From Bog-756 sp963812885 (GTDB lineage Bacteria > Actinomycetota > Acidimicrobiia > Acidimicrobiales > RAAP-2): a DNA stretch of 64,000 bases. Positions 25,985 to 34,382 of this stretch are shown piece by piece. Location: positions 310,001-374,000 of the forward strand of contig CAWEWZ010000007.1 in the NCBI GenBank assembly GCA_963812885.1, written 5' to 3'. Each line of letters opens with the position of its first letter. Position 1 is the stretch's first letter. The notes beneath the pieces were generated by a model. It searched no databases. It was not told the DNA's origin and was given only the letters and a program-made list of their open reading frames with translations. The translations under genes were made by a program, and so were the position numbers.

Positions 25985-27250
25985 GTGGACGACACGACAA
26001 CCGGAGAGGACGTCGACGCCTTTCGCCTGCGGGCCCGGGAGTGGCTGGCCGGCGCCATGCCTCGCCTTCCCGAAGGGGCCGACAACCGCCAGATGCTCCA
26101 GGACGACGAGATGGGGGAGGAGGCCCGCCGTCTGCAGCGCCTGCTCTTCGACAACGGGTTCGCCGGCATCTGCTTCCCCGCCGAGTACGGCGGGCTCGGG
26201 TTGCCCCCCGAGTACCAGCGGGCCTTCACCCAGGAATCACTGCCCTACCGGATGCCGACCCTGTTCAACGTCCCGACCCTGTCCATCCTGGCCCCGACCC
26301 TCCTCGACTTCGGGACCGAGGAGCAGAAGAAGCGCCATCTGCCGGCCATCCTGCGGGGCGACGAGCTGTGGGTCCAGTTCCTCTCCGAACCGAGCGGGGG
26401 GTCGGACCTGGCCGGGCTGGTGACCCAGGCCACCAGGGACGGCGACGTGTTCGTCCTCAGCGGTTCGAAGATCTGGAGCTCGGGGGCGTTCCGCTCCGAC
26501 TACGCCATGTGTCTGGCCCGCACCGACCCCCACGTGCCCAAGCATCAGGGCCTGACCATGTTCATCCTCAAGATCCACCAGCCCGGCATCGAGGTCCAGC
26601 GGATCAGCATGGTCAGTGGGATGGCCGAGTTCTGTCAGGAGTTCTTCGACGACGTGGCCATCCCGGCCGAGAACGTGATCGGCCAGGTGAACGACGGATG
26701 GACGGTGGCGTCGCGCCTCCTCTACCACGAGCGGGATGCGGTGGGCGGGGGATCGCCCTACGTGAGCGGTGTCGCCGTCGGCGGCGGCGAGCGCGGCGGC
26801 CAGCGGACCGACCTGGCCGAACTGGCCCGCGCCACCGGCCAGGCCGACGACCCGCTGGTCCGGCAATTGGTGGCCGAGGCCCGGGTCAACGAACGGGTGC
26901 AACAACAGCTCACCGAGCGGGTGACCTTGGGTATCCGCACCGGGGCGCTCCCGACCCCGGCCGGCGCCCTGCCGCGGCTCATCGCCGCCACCAACAGCGA
27001 GCGTCGCTTCGACATCGGGCTGGAGATGGCCGGGGCCGGGGCCGGGGCATGGGTGGACGGGGAGCCGGCCGGACTGTGGGGCAAGCTCTATCTGATCAGG
27101 CAGGAGAACAGCCTGGGCGGCGGGAGCAACGAGATGCAGCGCAACATCATCAGTGAGCGCGTGCTCGGCATGCCCCGCGAGTACGCCGCCGACCGGGGCC
27201 GGCCCTTCGACGAGGTCCGCCACAACCGGTCGGCCCCGAAGCGAACCTAG
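25985..27250 (+). CDS. Acyl-CoA dehydrogenase, 'B-type' flavin-binding subunit
   Basis: A 421-residue acyl-CoA dehydrogenase that introduces a double bond next to the CoA thioester, passing electrons via FAD. It has GFAGICFPAEYGGLGLPPEYQ, the flavin motif VQFLSEPSGGSDLAGL, MCLARTDPHVPKHQGLTMFI and a C-terminal ENSLGGGSNEMQRNIISERVLGMPREY. GAGGAAC precedes GTG 25985, nine bases after the preceding dehydrogenase. Paired with it as in heteromeric FadE enzymes of steroid catabolism. Its stop overlaps the convergent amidohydrolase stop in CTAG. Confidence 0.88.
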   Translation: MDDTTTGEDVDAFRLRAREWLAGAMPRLPEGADNRQMLQDDEMGEEARRLQRLLFDNGFAGICFPAEYGGLGLPPEYQRAFTQESLPYRMPTLFNVPTLSILAPTLLDFGTEEQKKRHLPAILRGDELWVQFLSEPSGGSDLAGLVTQATRDGDVFVLSGSKIWSSGAFRSDYAMCLARTDPHVPKHQGLTMFILKIHQPGIEVQRISMVSGMAEFCQEFFDDVAIPAENVIGQVNDGWTVASRLLYHERDAVGGGSPYVSGVAVGGGERGGQRTDLAELARATGQADDPLVRQLVAEARVNERVQQQLTERVTLGIRTGALPTPAGALPRLIAATNSERRFDIGLEMAGAGAGAWVDGEPAGLWGKLYLIRQENSLGGGSNEMQRNIISERVLGMPREYAADRGRPFDEVRHNRSAPKRT

Positions 27251-28443
27251 GCGACCTCGAGCTTCATCAGGTGGGTCAGGTTGCCGCCCATGATCTTGGC
27301 CACGTCGGCATCGGGCAGGCCCTTGAGCTCGTCGACGAAGCTGATCGGGTCGGCCATACCTTCGGGGTGGGGATAGTCGGACCCGAACAGCACCCGGTCG
27401 ACCCCGAGGATGTCGATCAGGCCCATCGGGTCCTCCTCGTGGAAGGGATGGACGTAGATGTTCCGCTTGAACACCTCGATCGGGTTCTCGTCGAACACGT
27501 GCGGGGCCGACTCGTAGGCGTGCTCCATGTCGCGCAGGAGCGGGCGGACCCAGTTGCTGCCGTTCTCCACGGGGGCGAACCGGAGCTCGGGGAACCGGGA
27601 GCACAGTCCGTGCCCGATGAGCGACGCCACCGTGTCGGTGATGGCCCGACCCCCGTGCCCGATGATGGCCACGAATCCCGAGCCGCCCTTGAAGGGTGTC
27701 ATCTCGTCGACCACACCCTCCCATTCGTTGAGGTAGCGCTGGTACCCGCTGTCCGAGGCGTGCATGCCCACCGGGATGCCGGCCTCGGCCACCAGTTTCC
27801 AGAACGGGTCGAACTCGGGGAGGGCGGGCGAACGGGGCCCCATGTACCCGACGACAGGAGCAGGGCGGACGAGGATGATCCTGGCCCCCCGCTCGAGCAC
27901 CCACTCGAGCTCCTCGATGGCCTTGTCCACCACGCCCAGGTGGATCACCGGGGTGGGGAAGATCCGGTTCTCGTAGTTGAACGTCCAGTGGTCGAGCATC
28001 CACTCGTTGAGGGCGTGGACCACCGCGTGGGTGGCCGGGGGATCGCCACGTAGGCGCTCCTCGAGCAGGCTGGCCAGCGTCGGCCACATGAGGGCGCGGT
28101 CGAGGCCGAGCTCGTCCATCAGCTTGAGGCGCGGTTCGGGTTCGCTGAAGGCGGGGAGCGCCCGGATCGGCTTGCCCATGATCTCCCGCCGTGACTTGCC
28201 CTCGGGGTTCCCGCTCTTGAAGTACTCCTCCTGGGCGCCGGGCGCGGCCACCACCTCGAAGGTGGGATTGGGGATGTACTCGCTGATCTTGCCCTTGACC
28301 GCGATCTTCGTGCGCCCGTTGACCTGTACGTACTGGATGAGGCCGTCGTACTCCGGAGGCAGGAACTTGGTGAAGGCGTCCGGGGTCTCGTACATGTGGT
28401 TGTCGGCGTCGAAGACCGGGAAGTCCAGCGTCCGCGTGGGCAT
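27247..28443 (-). CDS. Amidohydrolase 2 (ACMSD-like TIM-barrel hydrolase)
   Basis: A 398-residue metal-dependent TIM-barrel enzyme of the amidohydrolase-2 family, often hydrolases or decarboxylases of ring-cleavage products. It opens with PVFDADNHMYETPDAFTKFLP, then ALMWPTLASLLEERLRGD, GIPVGMHASDSGYQRYL, IIGHGGRAITDT and VLFGSDYPHPEGMADP with the late Asp. The first metal motif reads DADNHM in place of D.H.H, common in this subfamily. AAAGGAGAG precedes the ATG. It faces an acyl-CoA synthetase across a shared 198-base control region. Confidence 0.83.
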   Translation of the reverse strand: MPTRTLDFPVFDADNHMYETPDAFTKFLPPEYDGLIQYVQVNGRTKIAVKGKISEYIPNPTFEVVAAPGAQEEYFKSGNPEGKSRREIMGKPIRALPAFSEPEPRLKLMDELGLDRALMWPTLASLLEERLRGDPPATHAVVHALNEWMLDHWTFNYENRIFPTPVIHLGVVDKAIEELEWVLERGARIILVRPAPVVGYMGPRSPALPEFDPFWKLVAEAGIPVGMHASDSGYQRYLNEWEGVVDEMTPFKGGSGFVAIIGHGGRAITDTVASLIGHGLCSRFPELRFAPVENGSNWVRPLLRDMEHAYESAPHVFDENPIEVFKRNIYVHPFHEEDPMGLIDILGVDRVLFGSDYPHPEGMADPISFVDELKGLPDADVAKIMGGNLTHLMKLEVA

Positions 28444-28554
28444 GGCGTCTCTCCTTTGCTGTCCGCTGCGCGAGCCGCTTCCCCCGAGTGGCACGGCGCC
28501 GGCTCGGCAGCGGCCTGGCTCGTTCCCCCGTACGCTAACAGCCCCCGTTGCCGA

Positions 28555-28573
28555 GCGGAAATGCCATTTGCGC
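28555..28573. promoter_or_regulatory. Palindromic operator candidate between divergent genes
   Basis: GCGGAAATGCCATTTGCGC reads almost the same on both strands (nine-base half sites with one mismatch). It lies in the divergent region between the amidohydrolase and the acyl-CoA synthetase and touches TACCAT (28574-28579), a likely -10 box. This is the size and shape of a TetR- or GntR-type operator. Confidence 0.5.
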
Positions 28574-28585
28574 TACCATCCACCG

Positions 28586-28645
28586 GTGCGGGTGAGCGTG
28601 GGCGTCAGCGGGGCCGCCACCGGACGTGGTGGGATGAGGGGATGA
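28586..28645 (+). other. Possible leaderless leader peptide before the synthetase
   Basis: GTG 28586 lies six bases after TACCAT. The frame encodes 19 residues (VRVSVGVSGAATGRGGMRG) and ends in TGA 28643-28645, which overlaps the synthetase ATG in ATGA. It may serve translational coupling. The peptide resembles nothing I recognise, and chance or a base error is possible. Confidence 0.4.
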
Positions 28646-30207
28646 GCCTGAGCACGGAACCGGAGGAAGTCGGCATCCCCTACGGGACCCGCCTGGGCCA
28701 GGTGGCGGCCGAAGGCGGTGACACCGTCGCCGTGGTCTTCGTCAGCGAGGACGGCGACGAGGGCACCATCACCTGGAACGAGCTCGACACCCGGTCCAAC
28801 CAGCTGGCCCATCTCTTCGCCGGACAGGGGCTCGGGGTGGGGGACCGGCTGGCGGTCTGCCTCCGCAACTCACCCGAGCACCTCCTCTCCTGTTTCGCCG
28901 GCTGGAAGGTGGGGGCGACGGTGGTCCCGGTGCGCTGGGACCTCCCGGCCTGGGAGCTGAGCCGGTTGCTGGCCGTCCTCGAGCCGGATCTGGTGGTCGA
29001 CGCCGACCACGCCGACATGGTGGAGGAGAGCCGGTCGTACCCGACCACCGCCCTGCCCGAGGTGATCGCTCCCAACGGGTGGGGGGTGTGCAGCTCGGGG
29101 TCGACCGGCACGCCCAAGGTCATCGTGCAGAAGGGCCCGGCCGTCTTCCTGCTGTCGACCAACGTCACCTCGTCGGTGGTGGCGTCGTACGGACCGATGT
29201 CCAGACCCCAGCGGGTGCTGTGCCCGGCGCCGCTCTACCACACCAACGGATTCACCGCCTTCCGCACCCTCCTGGGCGGCGACTCGATCGTGCTGATGGA
29301 GCGGTTCAAGGCTCCGCTGGTGCTGGACATGATCGAGAAGCACGGCATCACCGGGTTCATCGCCGCCACCCCCATGCTGCAGCGGCTGGCCCAGGTCCCC
29401 GGGATCGAGGACCGCGACCTGTCCAGCCTGAACTGGGTCCAACAGGGGGCAGCGGCGCTCCCGCTGTGGTTGGGCCATTTCTGGATCGACCTGGTGGGAG
29501 CTGAGAATTTCTACATGTCCTACGGCGCCTCCGAGATGATCGGCATCGTGGTGTGCCGGGGGGACGAGTGGCTGGCCCACCCGGGGACCCTCGGACGGGG
29601 CATGGGCGAGACCGAGGTGGCCATCCTCGGACCGGCGGGCGACCGACTCCCTCCGGGTGAGATCGGGGGGATCTACCTGCGGACACCGACCGGGCCCCTG
29701 GCCAGCTACGTCGGCGACGTGAAGCCGCTGGACGACACCGCCGACGGGTTCGCCTCGGTGGGGGACATGGGTTGGCTCGACGAGGATGGGTTCCTCTACA
29801 TGGCCGACCGCCGGGTGGACATGATCGTCACCGGCGGCGTCAACGTGTTCCCGGCCGAGGTCGAGGCGGCCCTCAGCGAGCACCCCGGCATCGGCGACGT
29901 GGTCGTCGTCGGGCTGCACGACGAGACCTGGGGACGCCGCGTGCACGCCATCGTGGCCCCCCTCGATCCGTCACTCGACGACGACGGGGTCATCGCCTTC
30001 GCCCGGGACCGGCTGGCCCCCTACAAGGTCCCCAAGACCGTCGAGTTCGTCTCGTCCATTCCCCGGAGCGAGGCCATGAAGTTCAACCGGGCTGCGCTGG
30101 TGGCCGAGCGTGACGGTGTCGACGCCGCGGAAGGAGCCGAGGATGGGCCCGGTGGTCGGGAACCGCGAGCGGCCCAGGATGGGCGGGTCATGAGGACCGA
30201 GGTATAG
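28642..30207 (+). CDS. Acyl-CoA synthetase (AMP-forming)
   Basis: A 521-residue adenylate-forming enzyme that activates a carboxylic acid to its CoA thioester. Seen are the AMP loop SSGSTGTPKVIVQK, CPAPLYHTNGFTAF, the YMSYGASEMIGI stretch, SVGDMGWLDEDGFLYMADR, VNVFPAEVEAALSEHPGI and SSIPRSEAMKFNRAAL with the late catalytic Lys. The C-terminal 25 residues are acidic and Gly-rich, beyond the usual end. The start is likely coupled to a short upstream frame. A hairpin and an enoyl-CoA hydratase follow. Confidence 0.88.
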   Translation: MSLSTEPEEVGIPYGTRLGQVAAEGGDTVAVVFVSEDGDEGTITWNELDTRSNQLAHLFAGQGLGVGDRLAVCLRNSPEHLLSCFAGWKVGATVVPVRWDLPAWELSRLLAVLEPDLVVDADHADMVEESRSYPTTALPEVIAPNGWGVCSSGSTGTPKVIVQKGPAVFLLSTNVTSSVVASYGPMSRPQRVLCPAPLYHTNGFTAFRTLLGGDSIVLMERFKAPLVLDMIEKHGITGFIAATPMLQRLAQVPGIEDRDLSSLNWVQQGAAALPLWLGHFWIDLVGAENFYMSYGASEMIGIVVCRGDEWLAHPGTLGRGMGETEVAILGPAGDRLPPGEIGGIYLRTPTGPLASYVGDVKPLDDTADGFASVGDMGWLDEDGFLYMADRRVDMIVTGGVNVFPAEVEAALSEHPGIGDVVVVGLHDETWGRRVHAIVAPLDPSLDDDGVIAFARDRLAPYKVPKTVEFVSSIPRSEAMKFNRAALVAERDGVDAAEGAEDGPGGREPRAAQDGRVMRTEV

Positions 30208-30229
30208 CGTGGCCGGGCCGCCGGGGGCT

Positions 30230-30251
30230 CCCACGGGACCGCGCCCGTGGG
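30230..30251 (+). other. Perfect 8-bp GC hairpin in the leader before an enoyl-CoA hydratase
   Basis: CCCACGGG and CCCGTGGG pair perfectly around ACCGCG. There is no T-run, so it is not a standard terminator. It lies after a TAGCGT (30205-30210) that could be a -10 box, thus in the 5' leader of the following gene. Confidence 0.4.
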
Positions 30252-30312
30252 CCGGGAAGGTGCCCGACCGACCATGAGCGACCGGGACGAGCAGACGAGG
30301 AGTGTTGAGGAC

Positions 30313-31242
30313 ATGGCAGAGGCCAAGCAGGACGGGAAGTACATCACCTACGAAGAGCTGGAGGGGGGCTCGGTGGTGCGCATCATGCTCAACCGCCCCG
30401 ACACCCGCAACGCCCAGAACCGGGGTCTGCTGGTCGAGCTGGACGAGGCCTTCCACCGCGCCGAAGAGGACGACGCCGTCCGGGTGGTCATCCTCGGGGG
30501 GGTCGGTCCGCTCTTCTCCTCGGGTCACGACATGGGATCCAAGGAGGCCACGGCCGAGCGGCTGCCCGGACCCGACCAGCACCGGTCGGTCACCATCAAC
30601 GGGGGCACCCGCAAGGGGGCCGAGGCCCGGATGCTCCAGGAGTGGAACTACTACTTCCAGAACACGCTGCGCTGGCGCAATCTGCGCAAGATCACCGTGG
30701 CCCAGGTCCAGGGGACCGTCTATGCCGCCGGGCTCATGCTCATGTGGGCCTGCGATCTCATCGTGGCCGCCGACAACGTGTACTTCGCCGACGTGGTCGG
30801 GACCCGTCTCGGGATGTGCGGCGTCGAGTACTTCGGGCACCCGTGGGAGTTCGGCCCCCGCCGGACCAAGGAGCTCATGCTGACCGGCGACGCCATCGAT
30901 GTCCACGAGGCGCACCGGTTGGGCATGGTCAGCAAGGTCTTCCCGGTGGACGAACTGAACGACCGCACCCTGGCCTACGCCCGGCGTATCGCCGAGCTGC
31001 CCACCATGACCGCCCTGCTGATCAAGGAGTCGGTCAACCAGACCGTGGACAACATGGGCTTCTACAACTCCCTCCAGGCCTGCTTCACCCTCCATCAGCT
31101 CAACCACTCGCACTGGGCGGAGATCCACGAGTCGAAGTACCCGGTGGCCGAGGAGGAGGACGGCATCGCCAGCTGGCGCAACGCGCCACCCGTCCGCCTC
31201 GCCGTCGAGGATGCCGTGGAGGGACCTGTTCCGGCGCGCTGA
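30313..31242 (+). CDS. Enoyl-CoA hydratase family protein
   Basis: About 309 residues, crotonase fold. Seen are VVRIMLNRPDTRNAQNRGL, VILGGVGPLFSSGHDMGS, TVAQVQGTVYAAGLMLMWACDLIVAADN and GVEYFGHPWEFGPRRTKELMLTGDAI. It is longer than typical hydratases, with an insert around residues 75-105 and a C-terminal tail. A close relative is encoded at 54.2-55.1 kb (same FSSGHD and VAAGLML motifs). ATG 30313 behind TTGAGG is preferred; ATG 30274 is in frame. It probably hydrates an enoyl-CoA made by one of the nearby dehydrogenases. Confidence 0.83.
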   Translation: MAEAKQDGKYITYEELEGGSVVRIMLNRPDTRNAQNRGLLVELDEAFHRAEEDDAVRVVILGGVGPLFSSGHDMGSKEATAERLPGPDQHRSVTINGGTRKGAEARMLQEWNYYFQNTLRWRNLRKITVAQVQGTVYAAGLMLMWACDLIVAADNVYFADVVGTRLGMCGVEYFGHPWEFGPRRTKELMLTGDAIDVHEAHRLGMVSKVFPVDELNDRTLAYARRIAELPTMTALLIKESVNQTVDNMGFYNSLQACFTLHQLNHSHWAEIHESKYPVAEEEDGIASWRNAPPVRLAVEDAVEGPVPAR

Positions 31243-31268
31243 GCGCCGCAGCTGGAGAACGTCCGACC

Positions 31269-32819
31269 GTGAGGCTCCGAACCACCTATCGCCAGCCCGA
31301 CGCGGCCCGGTACCGGCTGCCCGGCGGCGCCTGGGATGTCCCGACGCTCGACGCCCTGCTGTCGTCGCCCCGCCCCCCGGACGCTCCGGCCGTGGTCGAC
31401 GGCGACGTGCGTCTCGACAGCGCCGGGCTCGAACGCCTGGTCGGATCGGTGGCCGGTGGCATGCGGGCCCGGGGCGTCCGCCACGGCGACATCGTCACCT
31501 GGCAGCTGCCCAACTGGTGGGAGGCCCTGGTCCTGTTCCGGGCCTGCTGGAGGTGCGGCGCGGTGGCCGCCCCCATCCACCATCAGGTGGGCGGGGCCGA
31601 GGTGGCCCGGGTGCTGGCCGACCTCGAACCGGCACTGGCCCTGAGCACCCCGGGCCTCCCGCTGGCCGAGCTGGTGGACGCCATCGGGGTGCGCAGCGGT
31701 GACGCCCGCTTCGACGACCTGGTCGGCGGGCGGCCCCGTCCCGTGGGCGGCGGGCGGGGGTCGGACATCGGTGTCGTGCTGTTCACCTCGGGATCGACCG
31801 GGAATCCCAAGGCCGTGTTCCACACCCACCGGGGCCTGGCCTACAAGGCCCTGTCCATGACCCGGGCCCACGGGCTGACCAGCGCCGACGTGGCCCTGAT
31901 GCCGTCGCCGTTGGCCCACGTGTCCGGTCTGCTCAACGCCGTGCTCGTGCCCGGGACGGCGGCCATGACCGTCGTGCTCATGGAGAAGTGGGACGCCGAG
32001 CGGGGTGTCGCGCTGGCCGGTGCCAACCGGGTCAGCTTCATGATCGGGCCGCCGACCCTGTTCGTCGGGATGATGGACGTGCCCGGCTACCGGTCCCAGG
32101 TGGCCGACCTCCGGGTGGTCTCCTGTGGGGCCATGGGGGTCACGCCGGAGTTCATCGACACGGCCCGTGAGGGGCTCGGGGCGCTGGTCAAGCGCACCTA
32201 CGGATCGACCGAGGCGCCCACCGTCACCACCAGCAGCTGGCAGGACGGGCCGGACCGGGCGCGTGACACCGACGGCCACTCGGTCGGCGAGGCGGAGATC
32301 CGGGTGGTCGACCCGGCCACCCACCGCGCCCTGGCGGCCGGCGAACCCGGCGAGGTCATGGTCCGGGGACCCGAGCTGTTCGTCGGCTACGGGGAGCGGT
32401 CCCAGACCGACGAGGCCGTCCGCCGCGGCTGGTTCGCCACCGGCGACCTCGGCACCCTCGACGGCGACGGATGGCTGACCATCACCGGTCGTCTGAAGGA
32501 ACTGATCATCAGAGGGGGCGAGAACATCGCCTCCGCCGAGGTCGAGCGGGTGCTCGAGCGGCACCCCGAGGTCCGTCAGGCCGTGGTCGTGGGTTGTCCG
32601 GACCGCCGCCTGGGGGAGCGGGTGGCCGCCTTCGTGGTGGGAAGTCCGCAGATCGACGTGGACGAGTGCCGCCGCTGGTTCGCCGACCAGGGGGTGGCCC
32701 GGTTCAAGACCCCCGAGATCGTGGTGCACCTGGAGGAGATCCCCCAGCTCGGGGTGGGGAAGCCGAACCGGCCTGCTCTCAAGGAGCGGGCCGCGTCGCT
32801 GAGCGTCGTCGAATCCTGA
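31269..32819 (+). CDS. Acyl-CoA synthetase (AMP-forming)
   Basis: A 516-residue adenylate-forming acid:CoA ligase. Seen are VVLFTSGSTGNPKAVFHTH, PSPLAHVSGLLNAVL, RTYGSTEAPTVT, RGWFATGDLGTLDGDGWLTITGR, KELIIRGGENIASAEVERVLERHP and IPQLGVGKPNRPALKE with catalytic Lys. The sequence shows it is a different subfamily from the synthetase at 28.6 kb. GTG 31269 follows the hydratase by 26 bases with GGAGA upstream, so the two are in one operon. The acid substrate is unknown. Confidence 0.88.
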   Translation: MRLRTTYRQPDAARYRLPGGAWDVPTLDALLSSPRPPDAPAVVDGDVRLDSAGLERLVGSVAGGMRARGVRHGDIVTWQLPNWWEALVLFRACWRCGAVAAPIHHQVGGAEVARVLADLEPALALSTPGLPLAELVDAIGVRSGDARFDDLVGGRPRPVGGGRGSDIGVVLFTSGSTGNPKAVFHTHRGLAYKALSMTRAHGLTSADVALMPSPLAHVSGLLNAVLVPGTAAMTVVLMEKWDAERGVALAGANRVSFMIGPPTLFVGMMDVPGYRSQVADLRVVSCGAMGVTPEFIDTAREGLGALVKRTYGSTEAPTVTTSSWQDGPDRARDTDGHSVGEAEIRVVDPATHRALAAGEPGEVMVRGPELFVGYGERSQTDEAVRRGWFATGDLGTLDGDGWLTITGRLKELIIRGGENIASAEVERVLERHPEVRQAVVVGCPDRRLGERVAAFVVGSPQIDVDECRRWFADQGVARFKTPEIVVHLEEIPQLGVGKPNRPALKERAASLSVVES

Positions 32820-32839
32820 GTCGAGAGAAAGGGTCCTCT

Positions 32840-34382
32840 GTGGTAGCCGGAATTGTTTCGTGGGGCGTCTATTTTCCGTACTGGCGGCTCGAACGCCGGG
32901 TGATCGGCGAGGCCTTCGGCACCGCTCCCGGCCGCGGTCGACGGACGGTGGCCTCCTACGACGAGGACACGTCGTCGATGGCGGTCGAGGCCGGACGCCG
33001 GGCCCTCGGGGTCCCCGGTGTGCCCGATCCCGAGAATGTCTATTTCTCCACGCCGGCCCCGGCGTACCTGGACAAGACCAACGCGGCCACCGTGCACGCC
33101 GGCCTCGGGCTGCCCCACGGGTCGGGCGCCTACGACCTGTGCGGGTCGGTGCGGTCGGCATGGGCCACCATGGAACTGGCCCAACTGGCCGGGGAGCGGG
33201 CGCCGGCCCTCGCCGTCCTGGCCGATCTGCGCACCGGTCTGCCGGGCAGTGCCGACGAGAGCCAGGGGGGTGACGGCGCCGTGGCCTTCGTCTTCGCCCC
33301 CGACGGGGGTGTGGCCGCCCTCCTCGGCCACGCCGCCGCCACCGACGAGTTCCTCGAGCGTTGGCGGGTCCCCGGGGAGACGGGATCACGTCAGTGGGAG
33401 GACCGCTTCGGTGAGGAGGCCCTCCTCCCCCTGGCCCGGGCCGCGTTCGAGGGCGCGTTGGGAGAAGCCGGGTTGGCGGCCGCCGACATCGACCATCTGA
33501 TCGTGACCGGTCTGCACGCCCGGGCGGTGGGGGCGCTCAAGAAGGCCCTGGGGGTTCCGGCCGAACGGGTGGCCCCCGATCTGGCCGACGTCACCGGCAA
33601 CCTGGGGGCCGCCCAGGCCGGGATCGCCCTGGCCGACTGTGCTCGAGCGGGCCACCGCCGGTCAGGTGGTGGCCATGGTCGAGGTGGCCGACGGGGCCGA
33701 TGTGGCCATCCTGCGCACCACCGAGGCGTTGGCCGGGGTACAGGCCGCCCGTCGGGAGGCGGGGATCCGACCGGTGGCCGAGCTGGCCGCCGAAGGCCGT
33801 GCCGACCTGTCCTATCCCGTGTTCATGTCCTGGCGGGGGATCCTCCAGAAGGAACCCCCCCGCCGGCCCGATCCCGAACGCCCCGATGCCCCGGCGTCGC
33901 TGCGCAGCGAGGGGTGGAAGTTCGGCTTCAACGCCAGCCGGTGCCAGGTGTGCGGCTTCCGCCACCTGCCCCCCACCCGGGTGTGCCTCTCGTGCCAGGC
34001 CGTCGACCAGATGGTCCCCGAGCGGATGGCCGACATCCGGGGAACGGTCGCCACCTACACGATCGATAGGCTGGCCTACAGCCTGTCGCCGCCGATGGTC
34101 GGCGCCGTCATCGACTTCGACGGCGGGGGCCGCTACCGGGGGGAGATGACCGATGTCGACCCCGACGCCGTCGCCGTCGGCACCAGGGTGGAGATGACCT
34201 TTCGGCGCCTCTACAGCGCCGAGGGTGTACACAATTACTTCTGGAAAGCCCGTCCGGTCCCCGACGGCAGCGGAAGACGACCGGTGGCCAAACCGGAGGA
34301 GAAGGAGAGCAGAGGACATGACCAGCAGTGGGATCCGCGACCGGGTGGCCATCGTGGGCATGGGATGCACCCCCTTCGGTGA
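32840..34382 (+). CDS. HMG-CoA-synthase-like condensing enzyme fused to DUF35 zinc-ribbon/OB domain (frameshift)
   Basis: About 510 residues. The N-terminal two-thirds is a thiolase-fold condensing enzyme of the HMG-CoA-synthase branch: GIVSWGVYFPYWRLERRVIG, STPAPAYLDKTNAATVHAGLGLPHGSG, then YDLCGSVRSAWATME with a Cys at the active-site place, and GGDGAVAFVFA. After a frame break at about 33638 (one base less gives ADVLERATAGQVV) it continues into a zinc ribbon, RCQVCGFRHLPPTRVCLSC, and an OB fold. The end overruns the next gene, perhaps by a further error. Archaeal thiolase, HMG-CoA synthase and DUF35 form one channelling complex; here two are fused and the thiolase follows. Confidence 0.8.
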
